Assembly (NCBI RefSeq): GCF_019232825.1
Contig: NZ_JAFAND010000133.1
Coordinates: 35,243 to 99,242 of the forward strand
Direction: 5' to 3'
Source: Paludibacterium sp.
GTDB taxonomy: Bacteria > Pseudomonadota > Gammaproteobacteria > Burkholderiales > Chromobacteriaceae
Length of the DNA stretch: 64,000 bases
The position numbers were made by a program, and so were the translations under genes. Position 1 is the first letter of the stretch. Each line of letters begins with the position of its first letter. Shown piece after piece: positions 55,066 through 64,000 of the stretch. The notes below the pieces were generated by a model that did no database searches, had not been told where the DNA came from, and saw only the letters and a list, made by a program, of their open reading frames with translations.

Positions 55066-56385
55066 ATGACTACAACACCCAAGAAAATCGGTTTGCTCGC
55101 CTGTATCGGCGTCGTTGCCGGCAACATGATGGGCAGCGGTATTGCCCTGTTGCCTGCCAACCTGGCCAAGATCGGCTCTGTGTCGATCTGGAGCTGGGTC
55201 ATCTGCATGTTCGGCGCCATGTGCCTGGCCTACGTCTACGCGCGATTGGGCACCGTCAATCCGCAGCAAGGCGGTCCGATTGCCTACGCGGGCGAAGTGT
55301 CGCCGGCTTTTGGTTTCCAGACCGGCGTGCTGTACTACCACGCCAACTGGATCGGCAACCTGGCCATCGCCATCACCGGCGTCGCCTATATGTCGACCTT
55401 CTTCCCGATTTTGAACCAACCTTGGCCGGCGACCATCGCGTCGGTGGCGATCGTTTGGATCTTTACTTTCGTCAACCTGATGGGCGGTACCTGGGTCAGC
55501 CGTTTGACCTCGCTGGGCCTGGTGCTGATCCTGATCCCGGTTGTGTTGACCGCGACGGTCGGCTGGGGCTGGTTTGACGTTCACACCTACATGGCGAACT
55601 GGAATACCTCCGGCAAGAGCGACAGCTCCGCCACGGTGAGCGCCGTGATCCTGTGCCTGTGGGCGTTCGTTGGCGTTGAGTCCGCTTCCGTATCGACCGG
55701 CCTGGTCGACAACCCGAAGCGCACCGTACCGCTCGCCACCATGCTGGGTACCGGTCTGGCCGGCCTGGTGTACATCTCCTCGACCCAGGTGATTGGCGGC
55801 ATGTTCCCGGCCAAGGACATGGCGGCTTCCGGCGCGCCGTTCGCGTTGGCCACGAGCCATATGTTCGGCAATTGGGCGACCCCGCTGGTTTCCGCGTTCG
55901 CCGCGTTTGCCTGCTTCACCTCGCTGGGTTCGTGGATGATGCTGGTGGGCGAAGCCGGCCGCCGCGCCGCCGCCGATGGCAACTTCCCGGCTATCTACGG
56001 CAAGACCGACAAGAATGGCGTAGCCCGCGTCGGTCTGCTGCTGGCCTCGGTCAAGATGACCGCCCTGTTGGTTCTACTGAACGTGTTCGTCGGCACCGCC
56101 AATGCATCGGGTCTGTTCAACCAGCTGACCGCGATCGCCGTGCTGTTGACGCTGCTGCCGTACTTCTACAGCTGCGTGAACCTGATTCGTTTTGAAGGCG
56201 TGACCGGCAAGAGCGTAATCAGCCTGATCGCCTGCGTCGTGGGCGGCGCATTCTGCCTGGTCGGTTTGGCTGGCGCGGATGCCACCCCGCTGATGGGTAC
56301 GTTTATCGTCTCGCTGATCATCCTGATGTTCTATGCACGCAAGATGGGTCAGCGGCAAGCTGCCGGCGCAAGCGCGAGCGCTTAA
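55066..56385 (+). CDS. cadB: lysine:cadaverine antiporter
   Basis: A 439-residue APC-family transporter with about twelve membrane segments. The sequence follows E. coli CadB almost throughout: KKIGLLACIGVVAGNMMGSG, NPQQGGPIAYAGE, GFQTGVLYYHANWIGNLAI and LCLWAFVGVESASVSTG. This is closer than expected for AdiC or PotE. It imports lysine and exports cadaverine, removing protons from the cytoplasm together with CadA. The ATG at 55066 follows GAGGT; an in-frame TTG three codons upstream is less likely. cadA follows after 73 bases. Confidence 0.94.
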   Translation: MTTTPKKIGLLACIGVVAGNMMGSGIALLPANLAKIGSVSIWSWVICMFGAMCLAYVYARLGTVNPQQGGPIAYAGEVSPAFGFQTGVLYYHANWIGNLAIAITGVAYMSTFFPILNQPWPATIASVAIVWIFTFVNLMGGTWVSRLTSLGLVLILIPVVLTATVGWGWFDVHTYMANWNTSGKSDSSATVSAVILCLWAFVGVESASVSTGLVDNPKRTVPLATMLGTGLAGLVYISSTQVIGGMFPAKDMAASGAPFALATSHMFGNWATPLVSAFAAFACFTSLGSWMMLVGEAGRRAAADGNFPAIYGKTDKNGVARVGLLLASVKMTALLVLLNVFVGTANASGLFNQLTAIAVLLTLLPYFYSCVNLIRFEGVTGKSVISLIACVVGGAFCLVGLAGADATPLMGTFIVSLIILMFYARKMGQRQAAGASASA

Positions 56386-56458
56386 CCGGTAGCCAGAATC
56401 CGTCCCCGGCAGGAGGGCTCCAGCCGGGGGCTGTAAACCCCAAGAAAGGGACTCATGT

Positions 56459-58600
56459 ATGAAAACCATTCTGATTCTGACCAGTAATGATGCACCGCAG
56501 TTCAAAGTCGAGCCGATTCAGGAATTGCACGCCGTCATGGCTGAGGCCGGCTATGAAGTGGTGTATCCGGACAGCAAGTGCGACGCGCTCAAGCTGATCG
56601 AGCAAAACCCGCGCATCGCCGCCGTGCTGTTCGACTGGGACGATTTCGGCCTGGCGCTGTGCAGTGAAATCAGCAATCTGAATGAGAAGCTGCCGCTGTT
56701 CGGCTTTGCCAACCAGAACACCGTTCTGGACGTCTCGCTGACCGAGCTGCGTCTGAATCTGAATTTCTTCGAATACCACCTGGATCAGTCCGACGATATT
56801 TTCGTGACGATCGAGCAGGGCATCGCCGCCTATGTCGACGATATCGTCCCGCCGTTCACCAAGGCGCTGTTCAAGTACGTCGAAGCCAACAAGTACACGT
56901 TCTGTACCCCGGGGCACCTGGGCGGCTCCGCCTTCCTGAAGAGTCCGGTTGGCAGCGTGTTCTACGATTTCTACGGCCCGAACGTGTTCAAGGCCGACGT
57001 ATCGGTTTCCATGCCGGAACTGGGTTCCCTGCTGGACCACTCCGGCCCGCATCAGGAAGCCGAGGAGTATATCGCCAAGGTCTTCAACGCGACCAATAGC
57101 TACATCGTTACCAATGGCACCTCGACCGCCAACAAGATCGTCGGCATGTTTGCCGCGCCGGCGGGCAGCACGATCCTGGTCGACCGCAACTGCCACAAGT
57201 CGCTTACCCATCTGATGATGATGAGCAACGTGACGCCGATTTACTTCCGCCCGACGCGTAACGCCTATGGCATCCTCGGCGGCATTCCGAAGAGCGAGTT
57301 CACCCGCGAAGTGATCGAAGAGAAGATCGCCGGAACCCCGAACGCCACGTGGCCGACCTACGCGGTGGTCACCAACAGCACGTACGACGGTCTGCTGTAC
57401 AACACCGAGTGGATCAAGAAGACCCTCGACGTCAAGCACATGCATTTCGACAGCGCCTGGGTGCCCTACACCAACTTCCACCCGATGTACAAGGGTAAGT
57501 ACGGCATGAGCGGCGATACCGTGCCGGGCAAGGTCGTCTACGAAACCCAGTCGACCCATAAGCTCTTGGCCGCCTTCTCGCAAGCCTCGATGATTCACAT
57601 CAAGGGCGAAGTGGACCATGAAACGTTCAACGAATCGTTCATGATGCACACGTCGACCTCGCCGCAATACGGCATCGTCGCGTCGACCGAAGTCGCCGCC
57701 GCGATGATGAAGGGCAACACCGGTCGCCGCCTGATCGAAAACTCGGTCGAACGCGCGTTGAACTTCCGCAAGGAAGTGAAGAAGCTGCGCAACGAAAGCA
57801 AGGGTTGGTTCTTCGACGTATGGCAACCGGACGAGATCGACGGTCCGGATTGCTGGCCGCTCAAGCCGACCGACGGTTGGCATGGCTTCAAGAACATCGA
57901 TGCCGACCATATGTACCTCGACCCGATCAAGGTCACCGTCCTGACCCCGGGCATGAGCAAGCAAGGCACGCTGGAAGACACCGGCATCCCGGCCACCATC
58001 GTGTCCAAGTATCTGGATGATCACGGCATCGTGGTGGAAAAGACCGGTCCGTACAACCTGCTGTTCCTGTTCTCGATCGGTATCGACAAGTCCAAGTCGC
58101 TGAAGCTGTTGCGCACGCTGACCGAATTCAAGCGCGGCTATGACCTGAACCTGAAGGTCAAGGTCATGTTGCCGAGCTTGTACGAGGAAAACCCGGCGTT
58201 CTACGAGGAAATGCGCATCCAGGATCTGGCGCAAGGCATCCACAAGCTGATGCGCAAGTTCAACCTGCCGGAAATGATGTACCACGCCTTCGAAGTGCTG
58301 CCGCAACAGGAAATGACGCCGCATCAGGCTTTCCAACGCGTGCTGCAGAACGAAACCGAAGAAGTGTACGTCGAGGAGCTGGTAGGCCAGGTGAACGCCA
58401 ACATGATCCTGCCGTATCCGCCGGGGGTGCCGCTCGTCCTGCCGGGCGAAGTGATCACCGAGGACAGCGTGGCGGTGCTCGACTTCCTGCTGATGCTGAT
58501 CGAAGTGGGCAAGCACTACCCGGGCTTCGACACCGATATCCATGGTGCCTACAAGCAAGAAGACGGCCGCTACAAGGTCAAGGTCATCAAGCGTCGCTAA
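56459..58600 (+). CDS. cadA: inducible-type lysine decarboxylase
   Basis: A 713-residue PLP enzyme that makes cadaverine from lysine and consumes a proton. It has the N-terminal wing domain (about 1-130), and the PLP-Lys is in ETQSTHKLLAAFSQ near residue 367, with HFDSAWVPY before it. Long blocks such as TNGTSTANKIVGM and NCHKSLTHLMMMS match E. coli CadA/LdcC, and the length is nearly the same (715). Together with the CadB upstream this is a lysine-dependent acid-resistance operon. AAAGGGAC precedes the ATG. Confidence 0.96.
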   Translation: MKTILILTSNDAPQFKVEPIQELHAVMAEAGYEVVYPDSKCDALKLIEQNPRIAAVLFDWDDFGLALCSEISNLNEKLPLFGFANQNTVLDVSLTELRLNLNFFEYHLDQSDDIFVTIEQGIAAYVDDIVPPFTKALFKYVEANKYTFCTPGHLGGSAFLKSPVGSVFYDFYGPNVFKADVSVSMPELGSLLDHSGPHQEAEEYIAKVFNATNSYIVTNGTSTANKIVGMFAAPAGSTILVDRNCHKSLTHLMMMSNVTPIYFRPTRNAYGILGGIPKSEFTREVIEEKIAGTPNATWPTYAVVTNSTYDGLLYNTEWIKKTLDVKHMHFDSAWVPYTNFHPMYKGKYGMSGDTVPGKVVYETQSTHKLLAAFSQASMIHIKGEVDHETFNESFMMHTSTSPQYGIVASTEVAAAMMKGNTGRRLIENSVERALNFRKEVKKLRNESKGWFFDVWQPDEIDGPDCWPLKPTDGWHGFKNIDADHMYLDPIKVTVLTPGMSKQGTLEDTGIPATIVSKYLDDHGIVVEKTGPYNLLFLFSIGIDKSKSLKLLRTLTEFKRGYDLNLKVKVMLPSLYEENPAFYEEMRIQDLAQGIHKLMRKFNLPEMMYHAFEVLPQQEMTPHQAFQRVLQNETEEVYVEELVGQVNANMILPYPPGVPLVLPGEVITEDSVAVLDFLLMLIEVGKHYPGFDTDIHGAYKQEDGRYKVKVIKRR

Positions 58601-58608
58601 GGCGCGTG

Positions 58609-58643
58609 AAAAAAATCTCCCGCTGCGGCGGGAGATTTTTTTT
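58609..58643. terminator. bidirectional terminator between cadA and lysR
   Basis: CTCCCGC (58617-58623) pairs with GCGGGAG (58628-58634) around TGCG, with A7 before and T8 after, so it can act on both strands. Confidence 0.9.
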
Positions 58644-58659
58644 GTCCAGTAGCCAGCCC

Positions 58660-59559
58660 CTAGGCGGCGTCCTGTTTATTTTTGTATTCCTCCAGATAGT
58701 CCAGCAACCCCTGCAGTTCCGTGCCGACATATTTCTCGCTGTAGGTGGCGATGCAGAATTCGCGGTGAAAGCGCTCGCGCATCGGCAGCGCGCGCACCAA
58801 ACCCTGAGCGACGGCTTGCGTGACGGCGGCGTGGGAGACAAAGGCGAGTCCGATGCCGTTGATCACGCTGTTGATGATGCCCTCGGTGGCGTTGATCTCC
58901 ATGGCGATGCGCGGATGCTTGAGCCGGCGCCCGATATGGAAGTCGAATTGCTCGCGGCTGCCGGAGCCTGGCTCGCGCGCGATCCACAGCTGCTTATCCA
59001 GATCGGCGATGTCCAGCTGCCCATCCGCGCCGAGCGTCGAATCCGCCGGCGCGATGACGATCATCTCGTCCGATAGCCAGGGCCGCTTGATCAACGTCAC
59101 ATCCTGCACGTCCTTTTCCATGATGGCGACATCGAGCTCCGTGGTTTGCAGTCTGGCGCACAGGTCGCCGGTGCTGCCGATGAAGAGCGTCGGATAGCCG
59201 GCGCCGTGGTCCAGATGGAATTGGCGCAGAATGCCCGGCAGCAGATAGTTACCGATGGTTTTGGTGGCGCCGATCTTGATGTTTTTGTAGTTTTCGAACT
59301 CGCCGCTGAAAAAGTTTTCCAGTTGATTGATGCGCTGAATCAGCTCGTCGATATAGGGCAGGATCTGCTTGCCCTCCGAGTTGAGAATCAGTCGATTGCT
59401 AACGCGGTGAAACAGCTTGCGGCCAAACTGGCGTTCCAGTTCCTGCAGCGTTTGCGAGACGGCGGGACGGGTCAGGAACAATTTTTCCGAAGCATTGGCG
59501 ATGGAACCTTCCTGTGCGACGGCCAGCAAGGCGCGCAATTGTCTAATCGTGATGTTCAT
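58660..59559 (-). CDS. LysR-family transcriptional regulator next to cadBA
   Basis: A 299-residue regulator with the N-terminal helix-turn-helix ITIRQLRALLAVAQEGSIANASEKLFLTRPAVSQTLQELERQFG and an effector domain of the CysB/CbbR-like kind (IKIGATKTIGNYLLPGIL; WIAREPGSGSREQFD). It is convergent with cadA. In E. coli the regulator of cadBA is the membrane-bound CadC, which is not seen here. This LysR protein is the only adjacent candidate regulator, but the evidence is position alone. A LysR-type dyad lies in its own promoter region (59587-59605). Confidence 0.93.
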   Translation of the reverse strand: MNITIRQLRALLAVAQEGSIANASEKLFLTRPAVSQTLQELERQFGRKLFHRVSNRLILNSEGKQILPYIDELIQRINQLENFFSGEFENYKNIKIGATKTIGNYLLPGILRQFHLDHGAGYPTLFIGSTGDLCARLQTTELDVAIMEKDVQDVTLIKRPWLSDEMIVIAPADSTLGADGQLDIADLDKQLWIAREPGSGSREQFDFHIGRRLKHPRIAMEINATEGIINSVINGIGLAFVSHAAVTQAVAQGLVRALPMRERFHREFCIATYSEKYVGTELQGLLDYLEEYKNKQDAA

Positions 59560-59586
59560 AGCATTCCGGCGGTATGAAAGCGTTCT

Positions 59587-59605
59587 GTTTCAACATACGT
59601 GAAAC
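59587..59605. promoter_or_regulatory. LysR-type operator-like dyad before lysR
   Basis: GTTTCA (59587-59592) and TGAAAC (59600-59605) with a seven-base centre, 28 bases upstream of the lysR start. Probably an autoregulatory site. Confidence 0.5.
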
Positions 59606-59786
59606 GGGCGAAGATACCAGTCGCGATCCTGTCATGGACCGGCCACTTCGGGAGGACGCGCTATGCCGGGGGTAGTTGTCTGGCTGGCGGCGGGGAAACA
59701 TGCGTCCGATATGGGTTTTTGCCGAATTATAACATTTTCATGTAGATAATGCTGTTGGTGCATGACGTTTGCGAGACGGCGGGACG

Positions 59787-59817
59787 TAAAAAAGCCCGCG
59801 CCAAGAGGCGCGGGCTT
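59787..59817 (-). terminator. terminator of icd
   Basis: On the minus strand AAGCCCGCGCC (59817-59807) pairs with GGCGCGGGCTT (59802-59792), followed by T residues. Confidence 0.9.
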
Positions 59818-59835
59818 GGACAAGCGGTTTGCATG

Positions 59836-61083
<1,248 letters not shown>

Positions 61084-61310
61084 GCCTTCTCCATTGTTTG
61101 TGGGTGCTGATGGCTACCAGGAAATGCGTCCCCGCCTGTTGGGCCGGGCGTTCGAGGTGTCCGAAGTAGCGCGCGGATCGCTTGCGGGTTCGTGAGGAAA
61201 CGGCCGCAAAACCGCGCCGGAGAAGCCGGATTTCAGACCATAGCTTATTGTTGTACCGTCTCTCCTTATCCTTGATATTATCGTGTAATTCATTCGCATC
61301 CGCCAGACCC

Positions 61311-61958
61311 ATGCCTGAACTGATCCTGCTGAACAAGCCCTACGGCGTCATCTGCCAGTTTTCTCAACATGAACTGCATCGCACGCTCAAGGATTACGTT
61401 CAAGAGCCGGGATTCTACCCGGCCGGCCGGCTGGATACCGACAGTGAAGGCCTGCTGCTGCTGACCAATGACGGGACATTGCAGCACCGCATCAGCGACC
61501 CGCGCTGGAAGCTGCCCAAAACCTATTGGGTGCAGGTCGAGGGCACGCCGAGCGACGCGCAGTTGACGCAATTGCAAAGTGGCGTCGACTTAGGCGACTT
61601 CGTCACGCGCCCGGCCGAGTGCGCGCGGCTGGATCCCCCGGCGATCTGGCCACGGATGCCACCGATCCGAGTGCGCAAAAGCGTGCCTGACAGTTGGATT
61701 TCGTTGACCATCAGCGAGGGTAAGAATCGTCAAGTGCGGCGCATGACCGCCAAGGTCGGTCTGCCGACGCTAAGGCTCGTACGCGTCGCCATCGGCCCTT
61801 GGCGTCTGGATGGTCTGGCACCGGGCGAGATGCGCCGGTTGCAGATCAGTCTTGAAGATTTGCCGCGGGTAAAGCATGCTGTTGGCATTAACAAACCGGC
61901 CGGCGCAACACGACGTCCGGCCCGACACGGCAGGGGTGGGGGCGAACGCCGCGGGTGA
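61311..61958 (+). CDS. rluE: RluE-like 23S rRNA pseudouridine synthase
   Basis: A 215-residue RsuA-family enzyme. The catalytic aspartate lies in the motif GRLDTDSEGLLLL near residue 40, and the C-terminal SEGKNRQVRRMTAKVGLPTLRLVRVAIGPW is typical. It lacks an N-terminal S4 domain, as RluE does, and has a basic Gly/Arg-rich tail. RluE makes pseudouridine 2457 in 23S rRNA. I chose the ATG at 61311 (MPELILLNKPYG); upstream codons are unlike the family. aceK starts 39 bases after. Confidence 0.88.
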   Translation: MPELILLNKPYGVICQFSQHELHRTLKDYVQEPGFYPAGRLDTDSEGLLLLTNDGTLQHRISDPRWKLPKTYWVQVEGTPSDAQLTQLQSGVDLGDFVTRPAECARLDPPAIWPRMPPIRVRKSVPDSWISLTISEGKNRQVRRMTAKVGLPTLRLVRVAIGPWRLDGLAPGEMRRLQISLEDLPRVKHAVGINKPAGATRRPARHGRGGGERRG

Positions 61959-61997
61959 CTGGCACCCGTCGCGCCGCGTGCCGCCCGGGGGTGAACG

Positions 61998-63761
61998 ATG
62001 CAAATTCCCGAGTCTTACAATCCGGTGGCGCGCGACATTGCGCAGGCAATGATCGACGGCTTCGACAAGCACTATCGCTTGTTTCGCGAATGCTCGCAAA
62101 GCGCCAAAACGCGTTTCGACGAGGCGGACTGGCAAGGCATCCAGAAGACGATCCGCGACCGGATCCAGTTCTACGATCAGCGTGTGCGCGAAACGGTGGC
62201 GTTGTTGCACCGTGATTTCCACGCCGAGCTGCTCGACAACGAAATCTGGCAACAGGCCAAGCTGTATTTCATCGGCCTCTTGTGTAACCATAAACGGCCG
62301 GAGTTGGCGGAAACCTTCTTCAACTCGGTGTTCACCCGTATTTTGCACCGGGACTACTTCAACAACGATTTCATTTTCCTGCGTCCGGCGATCTCCACCG
62401 AGTACATCGAGGCGACGCCGCCGGCGTACCGCAGCTATTATCCGGCGAGCCAAGGTCTACAGCCGACGTTGCGGCAGGTCGTTGCCGATTTCGGCTGGAC
62501 GAGGCCGTTCGCCAATCTGCGCCGCGATCTGACCCGGGTGCTGCGCGCGGTCAACCAGTATCTGGAAGGCCGCGTGCCGCGACGCGAGGCCAATCTGCAG
62601 ATTCAGGTGCTGTCCTCGGCGTTTTATCGCAACAAGACCGCCTATCTGTTCGGCAAGGTCATCAACGGCTATGCGTCCTACCCGTTCGCGGTGCCCGTGC
62701 TGCACGACGCTGCCGGCAAGCTGTACCTCGACACGATCCTGCTTGAACCCTGGCGCATCGGCGTGCTGTTTTCCTTCAGCCACGCCCATTTCCTGGTCGA
62801 TATGGACGTGCCGTCGGCCTACGTGCAGTTCTTGCGCAGCATGTTGCCGACCAAAAGCAAGGCGGAGCTCTACACGATGATCGGCTTGCAGAAGCAGGGC
62901 AAGAATATCTTCTATCGCGACTTCATCCAGCATTTGCAGCATTCCAACGATCTGTTCACCATTGCCCCCGGCATCCGCGGCTTGGTGATGCTGGTGTTTA
63001 CCCTGCCTTCCTTCCCTTATGTGTTCAAGCTGATCAAAGACGTCTTCGGCGCCACCAAGGAGCTCGACCGCAATACGGTGCGGGCCAAGTACTGGCTGGT
63101 GAAGCGGCACGACCGCGTCGGGCGCATGGCCGACACGTTGGAGTTTTCCAACGTGGCCTTTCCTAAAAAGCGCTTTACCGAGGAGCTATTGGCGGAATTG
63201 CGCAGTCTGGCGCCGTCGATGATCGAGGAAAGCGAACACACGATCATCATTCACCATCTCTACATCGAGCGGCGCATGAAGCCGCTCAACCTCTATCTGC
63301 AGACCGCGACGGCGGAGGAGCGCGAGCTGGCGATCATCGAATACGGCAACGCCATCAAGGAGCTGGCGACCGCCAATATTTTTCCAGGGGACATGCTGTT
63401 CAAGAATTTTGGCGTTACTAGATATGGCAGAGTGATTTTCTACGACTACGACGAAATCGAGTACATGACCGACTGCCAGTTCCGTCAGATCCCGCCGGCG
63501 CCGACGCCGGAGATGGAAATGTCCGGCGAGGTCTGGTACCCGGTCGCGCGCAACGACGTCTTCCCGGAGGAGTTCAGCACCTTCCTGCTGGCCGACCCGG
63601 CGGTACGCCAGATCTTTCTGCGCCATCACCGCGAGCTGCTCGATCCGGTTTTCTGGCAGGAGAAGCAACGCCGGGTGCGCGAAGGCAACATCGAGGACTT
63701 CTATCCCTATCCGGAGTCGATGCGCTTCGTCAACCGCTATCCGTCACGTGGAGAGAACTAA
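61998..63761 (+). CDS. aceK: isocitrate dehydrogenase kinase/phosphatase
   Basis: A 587-residue bifunctional enzyme that phosphorylates and reactivates Icd. It has the N-terminal regulatory domain (about 1-310) with [15 protein letters not shown], and a kinase-like domain with the ATP site and catalytic [14 protein letters not shown] near 485-498. The length agrees with E. coli AceK (578). The glyoxylate genes aceA and aceB, which precede aceK in enterobacteria, are not next to it; it follows rluE and lies near icd. Its TAA stop lies inside a CTAA that borders a MITE-like element. Confidence 0.97.
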   Translation: MQIPESYNPVARDIAQAMIDGFDKHYRLFRECSQSAKTRFDEADWQGIQKTIRDRIQFYDQRVRETVALLHRDFHAELLDNEIWQQAKLYFIGLLCNHKRPELAETFFNSVFTRILHRDYFNNDFIFLRPAISTEYIEATPPAYRSYYPASQGLQPTLRQVVADFGWTRPFANLRRDLTRVLRAVNQYLEGRVPRREANLQIQVLSSAFYRNKTAYLFGKVINGYASYPFAVPVLHDAAGKLYLDTILLEPWRIGVLFSFSHAHFLVDMDVPSAYVQFLRSMLPTKSKAELYTMIGLQKQGKNIFYRDFIQHLQHSNDLFTIAPGIRGLVMLVFTLPSFPYVFKLIKDVFGATKELDRNTVRAKYWLVKRHDRVGRMADTLEFSNVAFPKKRFTEELLAELRSLAPSMIEESEHTIIIHHLYIERRMKPLNLYLQTATAEERELAIIEYGNAIKELATANIFPGDMLFKNFGVTRYGRVIFYDYDEIEYMTDCQFRQIPPAPTPEMEMSGEVWYPVARNDVFPEEFSTFLLADPAVRQIFLRHHRELLDPVFWQEKQRRVREGNIEDFYPYPESMRFVNRYPSRGEN

Positions 63762-63927
63762 GGACCCTCTGAACAAGTTATTTGCCCCTGTATTCGGGGC
63801 GGCGCCTGGCGGTCGGTCTGCTTTGTTGCGCGGCTGGTGGTTGGAATGATCATCCACTGCGCTCCGCGCCGCGCATCCCATCCCGCCAGGGGTCGCCGCA
63901 GCGGTAAATAACGGGTTCAGAGGGTCC
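63762..63927. mobile_element. MITE-like element, 166 bp, after aceK
   Basis: Starts at the base after the aceK stop codon. Terminal inverted repeats GGACCCTCTGAAC (63762-63774) and GTTCAGAGGGTCC (63915-63927) are perfect over 13 bases. They continue with four mismatches to about 29 bases (a shared TTATTT and CTG follow on each side). The flanks CTAA (63758-63761) and CTAG (63928-63931) look like an imperfect 4-base YTAR target duplication, as made by IS5-type transposases (inference). No coding capacity. It is a different sequence from the element at 30774. Confidence 0.68.
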
Positions 63928-63935
63928 CTAGATGC

Positions 63936-64000
63936 CTACTTGATGCCTTCCTCCGCCTGCTCGCCCCATACCGCCTGCATGTCGGCAGGGCGCACCACGC
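63936..64000 (-). CDS. C-terminal end of an unidentified gene
   Basis: The last 20 codons and stop of a gene entering from the right edge on the minus strand, reading ...MQAVWGEQAEEGIK and TAG. The frame is open to the window edge and its composition is protein-like, but the fragment is too short to identify. Confidence 0.5.
   Translation of the reverse strand, partial: VVRPADMQAVWGEQAEEGIK

Noticed and set aside
54918..55577. Frame with a good ribosome site (AAGGAAG) upstream of cadB, starting MKTICRLALCGW
   Set aside because: It does not end before cadB but runs hundreds of bases through it in another frame, so it is not a leader peptide. The overlap part is a shadow of cadB.
56453..58558. 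701-codon open frame on the minus strand opposite cadA
   Set aside because: Mirror of the strongly biased codon use of cadA; no ribosome site and no family resemblance.

Overview
The window is a GC-rich stretch of bacterial chromosome, almost entirely housekeeping genes. Gene content suggests a betaproteobacterium of the order Neisseriales, probably family Chromobacteriaceae. The signs are a surE-pcm-nlpD-rpoS cluster, an SAH riboswitch before ahcY, class I phaC next to tyrS, aceK near icd, and a phhA/hppD aromatic amino acid pair. The assignment is an inference from gene content and order; no 16S gene is present. I see no prophage, CRISPR array, complete insertion sequence or obvious genomic island.

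Layout, left half. Two tandem lipid A acyltransferase genes (the first cut by the window edge) are divergent from a methyl-cycle cluster, metK - SAH riboswitch - ahcY - metF (1.3-5.0 kb). An unannotated transcription unit encoding a 24-residue protein follows (5.16-5.38 kb). Next come a GGDEF protein, an Lrp-type regulator, phhA and hppD, tRNA-Phe, a CPA2 antiporter, an exported 11-residue-repeat protein and tyrS. Between 14.3 and 20.8 kb lie phaC, DoxX, a LysR regulator with an isochorismatase-like/FUSC pair, and an RlmL-like rRNA methyltransferase with a duplicated disordered N-terminus. mutY-relA and a complete deoCABD nucleoside salvage operon follow, then a candidate small RNA and rplM-rpsI.

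Layout, right half. argC, erpA, an orphan cheR overlapping dadA, folB/plsY and an HDAC-like deacetylase lead into a macA-macB-outer-membrane-factor efflux operon. Next are rpoS-nlpD-pcm-surE, nadA, a large Pat-type protein acetyltransferase, rpsP-rimM-trmD-rplS, ogt-xerD, clpS-clpA and cspA. A cadB-cadA lysine-decarboxylase acid-resistance operon is followed by a convergent LysR regulator. Last come icd, a pseudouridine synthase and aceK.

Functional links. metK, ahcY and metF form and recycle S-adenosylmethionine by-products, with the SAH riboswitch sensing the intermediate that AhcY removes. AceK would phosphorylate the conserved serine visible in the neighbouring Icd. cadBA has a sigma-S-like -10 upstream, which would tie it to the rpoS encoded 13 kb away.

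The most interesting items are non-coding or small: the 24-codon gene with two adjacent perfect dyads, the candidate anti-Shine-Dalgarno sRNA before rplM, and two different MITE-like elements that each start exactly at a gene's stop codon inside a YTAR-type target. No large undescribed multi-gene system is evident.
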